DNA of 64,000 bases from VXRJ01 sp965246995 (GTDB lineage: Bacteria; Acidobacteriota; Vicinamibacteria; Vicinamibacterales; UBA8438): the NCBI GenBank assembly GCA_965246995.1, contig OZ252008.1, forward strand, positions 3,534,001 to 3,598,000, in the 5' to 3' direction. Shown in pieces: positions 43,752-54,617 of the stretch. Made by a program: the position numbers and the translations under genes. The number at the start of each line of letters is the position of its first letter. Position 1 is the stretch's first letter. The notes under the pieces were generated by a model. The model saw only the letters and a program-made list of their open reading frames with translations. It was not told the DNA's origin and searched no databases.

Positions 43752-45104
43752 CTACTCGGCGTCCCGGGCGCAGCGGAACGAGGCGTACATGTACGGGTAG
43801 TGCGGACGGAACCAGTTCCGGAGGCTGCGGCGGATCAGTCCGGCCGCGGTGGCCGGCGATGCCCCTTTCACCACAAAGTGATCGCCATCGAAGAAGTCGG
43901 CGGAGTATTCCGGGTAGGAAGGCATCGCCTCGAAGCCGGGGAACCCCTCGAAGACGGTCGAGGTCCACTCCCAGCCATTGCCTACCAGATCGTGGATCCC
44001 CCAGGCGCTCGCGCCGGCCGGATACGACCCGACCGGCACGGGATCCCATTGTCGGAAGTCGAAGTTGCCGTGCGTCGCATCCGGCGGGGCCTCGCCCCAC
44101 GGCTGCGTCCGTTCGGTCCCCTCCGGCGTCCCGTAGGCGGCACGGTGGAACTCCGCCTCGCTCGGCAGCCGGAGACCCCGCCACCGGGCATAGGCCGACG
44201 CTTCGTCGTGAGTCACCCAGACGGGCCAGGCCGGCGGCAAGGGCACGCGGTGGAACATGCCGCGCCAGTACCACCGCCCGTTCTCCCGTTCCCAGAAACG
44301 CGGGTGCGCTCGGCCACCCTTCTGCAGGCGCGCCCAGGCCCCTTCGGACCAGAGCGACCGCTTCCCATAGCCCCCCGCCTCGACGAACTCGAGGAAGCTG
44401 GCGTTCGTGACGTCATGGACGTCGATCGCGAACGCGGGGACGTCGACCGGATGCTCCGGAAACTCGTTGTCCCACCCGAAGGGGACTGCTTCGATGCGCG
44501 CGCCGAGCGTCGCCCGCCCTGCCGGCACGATCACCATCTCCACCGGCGGCGCAGGCCTATCGATCGCGGTCGGTTCGTAGCCGGCAGGACAGCACTTCTG
44601 GGAGGGATCGAGCCAGTGCCACATGTAGAGGAGCGTCTCCTGGTGCATCGCTTCGTGCTCCAGGATGGTGAAGACTCCCTGGCCACGCCGCACGACGCCG
44701 TTCGCCTCCCCTTCGATCGGCGCGCCGGCAAGCGCCCCGAGGATTGCGTGGTCCGCTTGCGCAACGTAGTGCCGCACGATCTCGCGCGTCGGCCACATGT
44801 CGCGAGCGGATCGCGCCGCGGCCGAACGATCCGCCGGGTCGATGCCGCGGGCGAATAACGTCTCGAGATCGCGGTCGATGCCGGGGTGTCCGAGTCCCTT
44901 CTTCAGCAGCGCATTGACCGCGAAGGCGGGGATGTGGCCGTCATAGAAGACCACCGGGTGGCGGAGCGGAATCGGTCGCGCGTAGTACGCGTCGGGTGTG
45001 AGCAGATCGAAGATCGCCTGCGTCCTGACGCGGTTGTCACGGTAGGCTGCGATCACCTCCTGCCGGTCTACTACCGGTGCCACGGTGGACAGCAACGCGT
45101 CCAT
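43752..45104 (-). CDS. egtB: Ergothioneine biosynthesis protein EgtB (SUMF1-type sulfoxide synthase)
   Basis: A 450-residue non-haem iron enzyme. An N-terminal DinB-like domain supplies the iron ligands: His57 in FYDGHIPAF and the HEAMHQE motif (His150, His154). The C-terminal formylglycine-generating (FGE/SUMF1) domain runs about 190-450 with GWDNEFPEHPVDVPAF, VWVTHDEASAYARWRGLRLPSEAEF, GNGWEWTSTVF and SLRNWFRPHYPYMYASFRCA. EgtB joins hercynine to cysteine or gamma-glutamylcysteine with O2. The next gene is egtD. The sequence of the substrate pocket does not tell which thiol donor is used. Confidence 0.92.
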   Translation of the reverse strand: MDALLSTVAPVVDRQEVIAAYRDNRVRTQAIFDLLTPDAYYARPIPLRHPVVFYDGHIPAFAVNALLKKGLGHPGIDRDLETLFARGIDPADRSAAARSARDMWPTREIVRHYVAQADHAILGALAGAPIEGEANGVVRRGQGVFTILEHEAMHQETLLYMWHWLDPSQKCCPAGYEPTAIDRPAPPVEMVIVPAGRATLGARIEAVPFGWDNEFPEHPVDVPAFAIDVHDVTNASFLEFVEAGGYGKRSLWSEGAWARLQKGGRAHPRFWERENGRWYWRGMFHRVPLPPAWPVWVTHDEASAYARWRGLRLPSEAEFHRAAYGTPEGTERTQPWGEAPPDATHGNFDFRQWDPVPVGSYPAGASAWGIHDLVGNGWEWTSTVFEGFPGFEAMPSYPEYSADFFDGDHFVVKGASPATAAGLIRRSLRNWFRPHYPYMYASFRCARDAE

Positions 45105-45148
45105 CCAGTGATGGTAACAGACGTGCTAGGCTGTGGCCGGGCCACGAT

Positions 45149-45235
45149 GCGAAAGTGGCGGAACTGGCAGACGCGCCGGATTTAGGATTCGGTAGCCGCA
45201 AGGCTATGGGGGTTCAAATCCCCCCTTTCGCACCA
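45149..45235 (+). tRNA. tRNA-Leu (anticodon TAG)
   Basis: Acceptor arms GCGAAAG (45149-45155) and CTTTCGC (45225-45231) pair fully and are followed by A plus an encoded CCA. The D-arm GGCGGAACTGGCAGACGC and the anticodon loop TTTAGGA give anticodon TAG. A long variable arm (about 45190-45207, GGTAGCCGCAAGGCTATG) is present as required for leucine tRNA, and the T-loop is GGGGGTTCAAATCCCCC. It lies just upstream of tig, a conserved neighbourhood in many bacteria. Confidence 0.95.
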
Positions 45236-45282
45236 CCTGCAGACCCGCACTACCCCGCACTCGGTGAGGCCGTTGGCAGACC

Positions 45283-46569
45283 ATGAAGACTGAAGTGACC
45301 GATGTCGGCGCCTGCCGGAAACAGATGAAGGTCGAGATCCCGGCGGAGCGTGTCGATCAGGCGATAGACCGGCTGTTGAACCGTTACCGGCGCACAGCGA
45401 AGCTGCAGGGATTCCGCCCGGGCAAGGCGCCCGCCAAGGTGATTCGCGCCCGGTTTCGCGATGAGATCCTGCGGGAGGTGGCGGAGGATCTGGTGCGGAG
45501 CGCGGTCGACGACGCAATCGACAGCGAGCAGATTGACCCCATCGCCCCCCCCGAGATCCGTGATGTCGAGGTAGATGAAGGAAAACCGCTCACTTTCACC
45601 GCGCTGTTCGAGACGCTGCCGCAGATTGATCCAGGCGACTACACCGCGTTCACGCTCCGGCAGTCGCCGGTCAACGTCGAGGATGACGCGATCGATCAGG
45701 CGATCGAGCGTCTGCGCCAGGGTGCCGGCCGACTCGAGCCGGTCGAGGGACGTCCGACGGAGCGGGGCGATATCGTCACGATCGACCTCGACCGGCGCCT
45801 GACCGACGCGACGCAGGGGAAGGGGTCCGAGCATCTCGACGGCGTCCGGGTCGAGATCGGAAACGACGCCAATCCGCCCGGCTTTGATGCCGAACTGACC
45901 GGACTGGCGGTCGGTGATACCCGCTCGTTCACCGTGACGCATGCAGAGAACGATCCGGTCAGGCGGCTCGCGGGGCGCGAAGCGGCCTACGACATCACGG
46001 CAACCGCCATCAGCCAACCGGTGCTGCCGGAGGTAGACGACGCCTTTGCCCAGAGCGTGGGCGAGTTCGCCGACCTCGCCGCGCTCCGCACCCGGGTCGA
46101 AGAAGATCTCAAGGCGGCAGCGGAGCAGGAAGCACGCCAGGAGGTTCGCGGAGAGCTGTTGCGCCAGCTCGCCAACCGGGTCACGGTCGAAGTGCCAACG
46201 GCACTGGTCGAACGCGAGCTGGACCGGCGGATCGAGCAGGTCGCGCAACAACTGGCCGCCGAGGGGGTCGATCCGCGCAACGCGCCGGTCGACTGGCAGG
46301 CCTTCCGGCAGCAGCAGCGGGCCTCGGCGACCGATGCGGTCCGGAGCACGCTGGTGGTCGACGAAATCGCCCGGCGCGAGTCAATCGAGGCGGGCGAAGA
46401 TGACGTCACGGGCGAGATCGATCGCCAGGCGGAACTGTCCGGACGGACTCCCGCGGCCGTCCGCGCCCTGGTCGAGCAGCAGGGGGGCATGGCCCGCCTG
46501 GGGGCCGGACTGCGGCGCGAGCAGACGATCGAGTTCCTGTTGGCGCGTGCTACGATCGTCCATGCCTGA
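45283..46569 (+). CDS. tig: Trigger factor (ribosome-associated chaperone)
   Basis: A 428-residue trigger factor with its normal three parts. The N-terminal ribosome-binding domain (1-115) holds FRPGKAPAKVIRARF, close to the canonical ribosome-binding signature. The FKBP-like peptidyl-prolyl isomerase domain is about 150-235 (ERGDIVTIDL). The helical C-terminal chaperone region runs about 240-428. It is the first gene of the tig-clpP-clpX-lon block, and its stop overlaps the clpP start. It helps nascent chains fold as they leave the ribosome. Confidence 0.95.
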   Translation: MKTEVTDVGACRKQMKVEIPAERVDQAIDRLLNRYRRTAKLQGFRPGKAPAKVIRARFRDEILREVAEDLVRSAVDDAIDSEQIDPIAPPEIRDVEVDEGKPLTFTALFETLPQIDPGDYTAFTLRQSPVNVEDDAIDQAIERLRQGAGRLEPVEGRPTERGDIVTIDLDRRLTDATQGKGSEHLDGVRVEIGNDANPPGFDAELTGLAVGDTRSFTVTHAENDPVRRLAGREAAYDITATAISQPVLPEVDDAFAQSVGEFADLAALRTRVEEDLKAAAEQEARQEVRGELLRQLANRVTVEVPTALVERELDRRIEQVAQQLAAEGVDPRNAPVDWQAFRQQQRASATDAVRSTLVVDEIARRESIEAGEDDVTGEIDRQAELSGRTPAAVRALVEQQGGMARLGAGLRREQTIEFLLARATIVHA

Positions 46570-47164
46570 CTCGCGCGGACAGCTCATCCCGATGGTGGTC
46601 GAACAGACCAACCGCGGGGAGCGAGCCTACGACATCTACTCCCGCCTCCTGAAGGACAGTATCGTCTTCATCGGCGCCCCGATCGACGATGGTCTGGCGA
46701 ACCTGATCATCGCGCAGATGCTCTTTCTCGAGGCGGAGGATCCGGATCGGGACATCATGCTGTACATCAACAGCCCCGGTGGATCGATCTCGGCCGGCCT
46801 TGCCATCTACGACACGATGCAGTTCATCAAGCCGGACGTGCAGACCACCTGCATCGGACAGGCGGCGTCGATGGCGGCGGTGCTACTGGCCGCGGGTGCG
46901 CCGAAGAAGCGCTTCTCGCTGCCGAACTCGCGAATCGTCATCCACCAGCCGCTGATGACCGGGCTGAGCGGCCAGGCGACCGACATCGATATCCACGCGA
47001 GGGAAATCCTCCGAATGCGGCAGGGGCTGAACGAGATTCTCTCGCTGCACACCGGCCGGTCGCTCGATCGGATCGCCGAGGACACCGAGCGCGACTACAT
47101 CATGAACGCCGACCAGGGACGCGAATACGGTATTATTGACGACGTGATCCGTCAGCGCGCCTGA
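46562..47164 (+). CDS. clpP: ATP-dependent Clp protease proteolytic subunit
   Basis: A 200-residue ClpP serine protease. Catalytic Ser103 lies in GQAASMAAVLLAAG, and His128 is in RIVIHQPL; the aspartate is in the later ERDYIM stretch. INSPGGSISAGLAIYDTMQ is a typical handle and active-site segment. ATG 46562 overlaps the tig stop by 8 bases; an internal ATG at 46592 (MVVEQ) is the alternative and is close to the mature start of many ClpPs. It forms the tetradecameric protease with ClpX, encoded 28 bases downstream. Confidence 0.96.
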   Translation: MPDSRGQLIPMVVEQTNRGERAYDIYSRLLKDSIVFIGAPIDDGLANLIIAQMLFLEAEDPDRDIMLYINSPGGSISAGLAIYDTMQFIKPDVQTTCIGQAASMAAVLLAAGAPKKRFSLPNSRIVIHQPLMTGLSGQATDIDIHAREILRMRQGLNEILSLHTGRSLDRIAEDTERDYIMNADQGREYGIIDDVIRQRA

Positions 47165-47192
47165 GGCGCCAGGCGGGCGAGCGCGTACCCTC

Positions 47193-48440
47193 ATGGCCAA
47201 GCAGTCCGACGGCGAAACCCTCCGGTGTTCGTTCTGTAACAAGGATCAGAACGACGTCCGAAAGCTGATCGCCGGACCCACCGTCTTCATCTGCGACGAG
47301 TGCGTCGACGTCTGCAACGACATCATTGCGGACGATACCCGTGTCGACAGGAAGGGCGGGCTCCGTTCCGGACTGCCGGTCCCGGCCGAGATCAAGAAGT
47401 TTCTCGACCAGTACGTCATCGGCCAGGAAGTCACCAAGAAGAAGCTCGCGGTAGCCGTTTACAATCACTACAAGCGGGTCGAGATCCAGAAACAGTCCCG
47501 GAGCCGGAACGACCCGGAGCTGACCAAGTCGAACATTCTCCTGATCGGACCGACCGGCACTGGCAAGACGCTGCTCGCCCAGACGCTCGCCCGCCTGCTG
47601 TCGGTCCCCTTCACCATCGTCGACGCAACGACGCTGACCGAGGCGGGCTACGTCGGAGAGGATGTCGAGAACATCATCCTGAAGCTGCTGCAGGCCGCCG
47701 GTGGAGACATCGAGAAGGCGCAGCAGGGGATCATCTATATCGACGAGATCGACAAGATCTGCCGGAAGGACGAGAACCCCTCGATCACCCGCGATGTCTC
47801 GGGTGAGGGTGTCCAGCAGGCACTGCTGAAGATCCTCGAGGGGACGGTCGCCAACGTGCCGCCCCAGGGGGGGCGGAAGCATCCGCATCAGGAGTTCTTC
47901 CACGTCGACACGACCAACGTCCTGTTCATCTGCGGCGGTGCATTCGTCGGGCTCGACAAGGCGGTTCAGCGCCGGCTGCGCCGGAAGACGCTCGGTTTCC
48001 GAGCTGACATCCGTTCCGCCGGACAGGCTGACGTCGGCACGCTGCTGCAGAAGGTCGAGCCGGAGGATCTGATCAAGTTCGGATTGATCCCGGAGTTCGT
48101 CGGCCGGCTGCCGGTTCAGGGAACGTTGCACGAGCTGGACAAGGCGGCCCTGATCCAGATCCTGACGGAGCCGAAAAACGCCATCACGCGCCAGTACCAG
48201 AAGCTGTTCGAGTACGAGAACGTGAAGCTGCGCTTCACGGACGACGCGATCGTGGCTATCGCCGAGCAGGCGTTGATCCGAAAGATCGGGGCGCGCGGCC
48301 TCCGCATGATCATCGAGGATCTGATGCTCGACATCATGTTCACGCTGCCGGGCAAGAAGAAGGTGACGGAGTGTGTCATCACCCGTGACGCAGTGCTGGC
48401 CAAGGACCCGTCGCTTACGCTGATCGAGAAGGCCGGATAG
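47193..48440 (+). CDS. clpX: ATP-dependent Clp protease ATP-binding subunit ClpX
   Basis: A 415-residue AAA+ unfoldase. The N-terminal zinc-binding domain has CSFC and CDEC (about residues 11-40). Walker A is GPTGTGKT, Walker B IIYIDEIDKI, followed by the sensor and RKTLGFRAD pore/arginine-finger region. It recognises and unfolds substrates and feeds them to ClpP. It lies between clpP and lon in a classical proteolysis operon; the ATG gives the expected ClpX N-terminus. Confidence 0.97.
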   Translation: MAKQSDGETLRCSFCNKDQNDVRKLIAGPTVFICDECVDVCNDIIADDTRVDRKGGLRSGLPVPAEIKKFLDQYVIGQEVTKKKLAVAVYNHYKRVEIQKQSRSRNDPELTKSNILLIGPTGTGKTLLAQTLARLLSVPFTIVDATTLTEAGYVGEDVENIILKLLQAAGGDIEKAQQGIIYIDEIDKICRKDENPSITRDVSGEGVQQALLKILEGTVANVPPQGGRKHPHQEFFHVDTTNVLFICGGAFVGLDKAVQRRLRRKTLGFRADIRSAGQADVGTLLQKVEPEDLIKFGLIPEFVGRLPVQGTLHELDKAALIQILTEPKNAITRQYQKLFEYENVKLRFTDDAIVAIAEQALIRKIGARGLRMIIEDLMLDIMFTLPGKKKVTECVITRDAVLAKDPSLTLIEKAG

Positions 48441-48462
48441 GCGGCCGGAGCAGTACACCCTT

Positions 48463-50847
<2,385 letters not shown>

Positions 50848-50872
50848 TCCGGGCGGCCTCCGGGGGCGCCGC

Positions 50873-51502
50873 GTGAAGATCCTCGAAGCCGACTTCGTCA
50901 CCAGCGTGCCGGCCGGCGGCAGCGTCCCCGGCGACTGCGGGCCGACCATCGCACTCGTCGGCCGCTCGAATGTCGGCAAGTCCAGTCTGATCAACGCGCT
51001 GACCGGCTGCCGCATCGCCCGCATCGGCCAGAAACCTGGCACCACCCGCCTCGCCAACCTCTACTCACTGCGTACCACCAGATCCGGCCGGAAACCGGAA
51101 CGCGTGACGCTGGCCGACCTTCCCGGTTACGGCTACGCCCGGGGGGGTGGGAACGCCCGGCAGGCGTTTGAAGAACTGACACGCAGTTTCTTCTCGCAGG
51201 TTTCCTGGACGGATCGGACAGTCGCCCCGGAAACGTCTCGCCTCGCTGGCGCCCTCCTGGCGGTGGACGCACGCCACGCCGGCCTGGAGAGCGACCTGGA
51301 GGCCCTCGCCTGGCTCCAACGTCTCGGCGCTCCCATCGTGGTGGTCGCCACCAAGATCGATCGACTCTCCCGCAGCGGACAGGCGGACGCCCGGCGGGAC
51401 CACCCCACCGCGCTCGGCGTCGAAGTAGTCCCTGTCTCGAGCCGGACGGGCGACGGAATCCGCCCGGCCCTGGCCGCGTTCGCAGCGATGCTGGACGCCT
51501 GA
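50873..51502 (+). CDS. engB: Ribosome biogenesis GTPase YsxC/EngB
   Basis: A 209-residue P-loop GTPase of the EngB/YihA family, needed for large ribosomal subunit assembly. Motifs: G1 GRSNVGKS (30-37), G2 KPGTT, G3 DLPGYG, G4 TKID, and a G5-like SSR. The start is GTG at 50873, in frame with the usual family N-terminus, 25 bases after lon. The position next to lon is conserved in several groups. Confidence 0.94.
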   Translation: MKILEADFVTSVPAGGSVPGDCGPTIALVGRSNVGKSSLINALTGCRIARIGQKPGTTRLANLYSLRTTRSGRKPERVTLADLPGYGYARGGGNARQAFEELTRSFFSQVSWTDRTVAPETSRLAGALLAVDARHAGLESDLEALAWLQRLGAPIVVVATKIDRLSRSGQADARRDHPTALGVEVVPVSSRTGDGIRPALAAFAAMLDA

Positions 51503-51580
51503 CCGGCGACCGGATGTATTCATGCCTTGTCGGCTCCCAGGCAAATGGTGCCGTTGCCGCCCCTTAGCGCGCCCCGCTGG

Positions 51581-51586
51581 TATAAT
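51581..51586 (+). promoter_or_regulatory. Consensus -10 box upstream of rpmE
   Basis: A perfect TATAAT lies 33 bases before the rpmE start. No convincing -35 hexamer is seen at the normal spacing, so it may need an activator or an extended -10 context (GGTATAAT). Confidence 0.55.
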
Positions 51587-51618
51587 GGCGGTTTGCACTT
51601 TTGACGGAGGAAGAGAGC

Positions 51619-51858
51619 GTGAGGGCTGACATTCACCCGGAATACCACGAGGTCGACGTCCGGTGCGCCTGCGGCGCCACTTGGAAGACCCGGTCGACCA
51701 AGCAGGAGCTGCACCTGGAAATCTGCTCCTCCTGCCATCCCTTCTTCACCGGCAAGCAGAAGCTCGTAGACACCGAAGGCCGCGTTGATCGCTTCAGGAA
51801 GCGGTTCGGCGACGTGACGGTCGAGAGCCGCCGCAAGCAACAACGCTCCCGCCGTTGA
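51619..51858 (+). CDS. rpmE: 50S ribosomal protein L31
   Basis: A 79-residue L31 of the zinc-binding (C+) type. The four expected cysteines are in CAC (16, 18) and CSSC (36, 39), and the body (ADIHPEYHEVDVRC, then CSSCHPFFTGKQKLVDTEGRVDRFRKRF) is textbook. GTG at 51619 follows GGAGGAAGAGAGC. The TTG start of the aldehyde dehydrogenase gene overlaps its stop, so the downstream gene is likely translationally coupled to this ribosomal gene, which is unusual. Confidence 0.95.
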   Translation: MRADIHPEYHEVDVRCACGATWKTRSTKQELHLEICSSCHPFFTGKQKLVDTEGRVDRFRKRFGDVTVESRRKQQRSRR

Positions 51859-53339
51859 AGCTCAAACTCTTCGTGAACGGTCGCTTCGTGGATAGCCGCG
51901 CCAGCGGCATCGACGTGACCGATCCCGCCACGCAGGAAGTGATCTGCGAGGTGCCGTTTGCCACCGCCGACGAGGTAGATCAGGCGGTCCAGGGGGCGAA
52001 GACCACCTTCCAGGCCTGGCGCGAAGTGCCGACGCCCGAGCGCGCGCGGCTGTTGTTCGCCTACCAGGACATCCTGAAAAAGAACCAGGACGACGTCGCC
52101 CGGCTCCTGTGCCGGGATACCGGGAAGACCTGGGAGGACGCGCGGGGCGAGGTGTGGCGCGGCATCGAGGTGGTAGAGCATGCCTGCAGCATCGCCTCGC
52201 TGATGATGGGCGAGACGGTGGAGAACGTCGCCCGGGGAATCGATACCTACAGCCTGGTACAGCCGGTCGGGGTCTGCGTCGGCATCACGCCGTTCAATTT
52301 CCCGGCGATGGTCCCGCTGTGGATGTTTCCGCTGGCTATCGCCTGCGGCAACACCTTCGTCCTGAAACCTTCGGAGCAGGACCCGACGGTCCCCAACCGG
52401 CTGGTCGAGCTGCTTGCCGAGGCCGGCGCCCCGGACGGTCTGGTGCAGGTGATCCACGGTGGCAAGCCGCAGGTCGAGGCGCTGCTGGACCATCCCGACG
52501 TGCGCGCCGTCAGCTTCGTCGGCTCGGCGCCCGTCGCCAGGGCGATCTATGCCCGGGCGGCGGCGAACGGGAAGCGGGTCCAGGCGCTGGCTGGCGCCAA
52601 GAACCACATGGTGGTCCTTCCCGACGCCAAAAAGGATCAGGCCATCGCGAGTCTGGTGGGCGCCACGTGCGGCGCCGCAGGCCAGCGCTGCATGGCAATC
52701 AGCGCCGCGGTGCTGGTGGGTGAGGCCGCAGAGTGGGTCGACGACCTGAAGCAGGCTATGGCGGCAGTGCACCCCGGGCCCTGGGATGACGCCGGCGCGG
52801 CCTACGGCCCGCAGATCACCCGCCCGGCCCGGGAGCGGATCCTCGGCTACATCGAGCGGGGCAAGGCCGAGGGTGCGCGCTGCGTGCTGGACGGCGTCGG
52901 CTGCGAGGTGTCCGGCTACCCCGACGGTAACTGGGTCGGGCCGACGCTCTTCGCCGATGTCGACCCGAACATGTCGATCTACCGGGAGGAGATCTTCGGA
53001 CCGGTGCTGGTCACCTCCAACGTGGAGACGTTCGACGAAGCGATCGCGCTCGTCAACGCCAATCCCTATGGCAACGGCGTCTCGCTCTTCACGTCGTCCG
53101 GCGGCGCCGCGCGCCGGTTCCAGCGCGAGATCGAAGTGGGACAGGTGGGCATCAACGTCCCGATTCCGGTGCCGTTGCCGTTCTTCTCGTTCACCGGCTG
53201 GAAGGATTCCTTCTTCGGTGACCAACACGTCTACGGCAAGCAGGCGGTGCGCTTCTACACGGAGACGAAGACCGTCACGGCGCGCTGGTTCGACGATGCG
53301 CCCGTCGACCGCCCCAACATGACCATCCGGTTGCGGTAA
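51855..53339 (+). CDS. mmsA: Methylmalonate-semialdehyde dehydrogenase (CoA-acylating)
   Basis: A 494-residue aldehyde dehydrogenase of the MmsA/IolA type, converting malonate or methylmalonate semialdehyde with NAD+ and CoA to acetyl- or propionyl-CoA in valine, pyrimidine or inositol breakdown. The catalytic Cys is in GAAGQRCMA, the family-specific version of the active-site motif, and the fold markers GITPFNFPAM, FVLKPSEQDP and FFSFTGWKDSFFGD are present. The TTG at 51855 overlaps the rpmE stop (TTGA). It is followed by a convergent SDR gene. Confidence 0.92.
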   Translation: MKLKLFVNGRFVDSRASGIDVTDPATQEVICEVPFATADEVDQAVQGAKTTFQAWREVPTPERARLLFAYQDILKKNQDDVARLLCRDTGKTWEDARGEVWRGIEVVEHACSIASLMMGETVENVARGIDTYSLVQPVGVCVGITPFNFPAMVPLWMFPLAIACGNTFVLKPSEQDPTVPNRLVELLAEAGAPDGLVQVIHGGKPQVEALLDHPDVRAVSFVGSAPVARAIYARAAANGKRVQALAGAKNHMVVLPDAKKDQAIASLVGATCGAAGQRCMAISAAVLVGEAAEWVDDLKQAMAAVHPGPWDDAGAAYGPQITRPARERILGYIERGKAEGARCVLDGVGCEVSGYPDGNWVGPTLFADVDPNMSIYREEIFGPVLVTSNVETFDEAIALVNANPYGNGVSLFTSSGGAARRFQREIEVGQVGINVPIPVPLPFFSFTGWKDSFFGDQHVYGKQAVRFYTETKTVTARWFDDAPVDRPNMTIRLR

Positions 53340-53340
53340 C

Positions 53341-53379
53341 CGGGCGGTAGCGAGACGCGGGGTTCGCGTCCGGAGCCCG
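53341..53379. terminator. Nested hairpin between convergent mmsA and SDR genes
   Basis: An inner perfect stem GACGCG (53354-53359) and CGCGTC (53365-53370) with a five-base loop is enclosed by CGGGC (53341-53345) and GCCCG (53375-53379). It fills the 41-base gap between two convergent stops, so a bidirectional terminator is likely; no U-tract is present. Confidence 0.45.
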
Positions 53380-53380
53380 C

Positions 53381-54169
53381 TCAGATCAGCGACCGGGACT
53401 GGCAGCCGTCGACCGTGATGGCGGCCCCACTCACCCAGCTCGCGCGGTCCGACGCCAAGAACGCGACAACGTCGCCCACCTCCTCCGCCCGGCCGAATCG
53501 GCCGAACGGCAGTTGCGCCCGGACGAACGCAGCCATCCCGTCGGGGTCCTCCTGCTGCCGGCGGTACCACGATCCGCCGGGGAACGAGATCGATCCGGGA
53601 CAGACGCTCACGACGCGAATCTGATCCGGCGCCAGTTCGAGCGCCATCGACTTGGCCAGACTGATCTCGGCCGCCTTCACCGCGTTGTAAGTCATCCGGC
53701 CACCCGACTCGCGCCCCCAGATGGACGCGATCATGATGATGATGCCGCCCTGGCGCGCCCGCAGGTGGGGCACGGCGCGGCGCGAAGCGCGGATGGCTGG
53801 CCAGAGGGTCTGGTCGAGCGCCGCATGCCACTCGTCGTCGGTCGCCTCCGCGATTCCCCCACCCCCGGCGCGGCCGACGTTGTTCACAAGAATATCGAGA
53901 CCGCCGAACGTCTCTACCGTCCGGTCGACGACGGCCGCGATTCCCGCATCGGTTGCGAGATCCGCCTCGATCGCCAGGACGCGCTCGTCGTCACCCCTGG
54001 CCGCCCCAAGCTGCCGCAACTCCTCGGCCGCTTCGCTGAGCCTTTCGGCGCCGCGCGCGCAAATCGCCACACGTGCTCCCTCCGCCACGAGCGAGCGGGC
54101 CGAAGCGAAACCGAGCCCGCGGCTCGATCCGGTTACCAGCGCGATGCGGTCGTTCAGTTGGAGATCCAC
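53381..54169 (-). CDS. Short-chain dehydrogenase/reductase
   Basis: A 262-residue classical SDR. The cofactor-binding VTGSSRGLGFASA, NNVGRAGGG, and the catalytic region with Ser (MIASIWG), Tyr-x-x-x-Lys (YNAVKAAE) are intact, though the usual 'S...YxxSK' reads YNAVK. The end CQSRSLI follows the DG-stretch typical of the C-terminus. GTG at 54169 has GGAAGG about 7 bases upstream. It probably reduces or oxidises a small carbonyl compound; the substrate is unknown. It is divergent from the small membrane protein at 54236. Confidence 0.88.
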   Translation of the reverse strand: MDLQLNDRIALVTGSSRGLGFASARSLVAEGARVAICARGAERLSEAAEELRQLGAARGDDERVLAIEADLATDAGIAAVVDRTVETFGGLDILVNNVGRAGGGGIAEATDDEWHAALDQTLWPAIRASRRAVPHLRARQGGIIIMIASIWGRESGGRMTYNAVKAAEISLAKSMALELAPDQIRVVSVCPGSISFPGGSWYRRQQEDPDGMAAFVRAQLPFGRFGRAEEVGDVVAFLASDRASWVSGAAITVDGCQSRSLI

Positions 54170-54235
54170 CCAGCCCTTCCCTACTCTGCGATCGGTGTGC
54201 CATTCCGGGGGCCCGGCATGATACAACAGGGGGTC

Positions 54236-54598
54236 ATGCTGCGCGCCGCAGCCATCGGAATGTTCGTCTACGGTCTCTACGCCATCGTCGTAGGGATCGG
54301 GGATCTCCTCGTTGACGGCACCCTTGAGTGGTGGGCCAACGCGTGGGGCATCCTGTCCGGCGCCACTCTGGCGCTCGCCGCCACCTTCGTCCGCATCTCT
54401 CTGCCGGGCGGCCTCGCCCTCGCCGTGGCGGGCCTCTTGGGCCTGCAAGCCATCAGCCTGCATAACGATGGCCACTACTACAGTCAGCTCCTCCACTGGA
54501 GCCAGACCGTTCGCGGCGGATTCTCCGTGCTCCTGATCGTCCTGGCGTGGTGGGGCTGGGAACCGCTCCCCGGCGGCAAGCTGCCCGAAGAACAGTAG
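54236..54598 (+). CDS. Small membrane protein, four predicted helices
   Basis: A 120-residue membrane protein with four hydrophobic segments (FVYGLYAIVVGIG; GILSGATLALAATFV; GLALAVAGLLGLQAISL; SVLLIVLAWWGW). It is not a family I can name. An in-frame ATG at 54218 would add six residues; GGGGG lies just before 54236. The gene is divergent from the SDR and convergent with nrdJ, and nothing in its neighbours gives a role. Confidence 0.6.
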   Translation: MLRAAAIGMFVYGLYAIVVGIGDLLVDGTLEWWANAWGILSGATLALAATFVRISLPGGLALAVAGLLGLQAISLHNDGHYYSQLLHWSQTVRGGFSVLLIVLAWWGWEPLPGGKLPEEQ

Positions 54599-54617
54599 CC
54601 CCCCTATCCGGGAGCTT

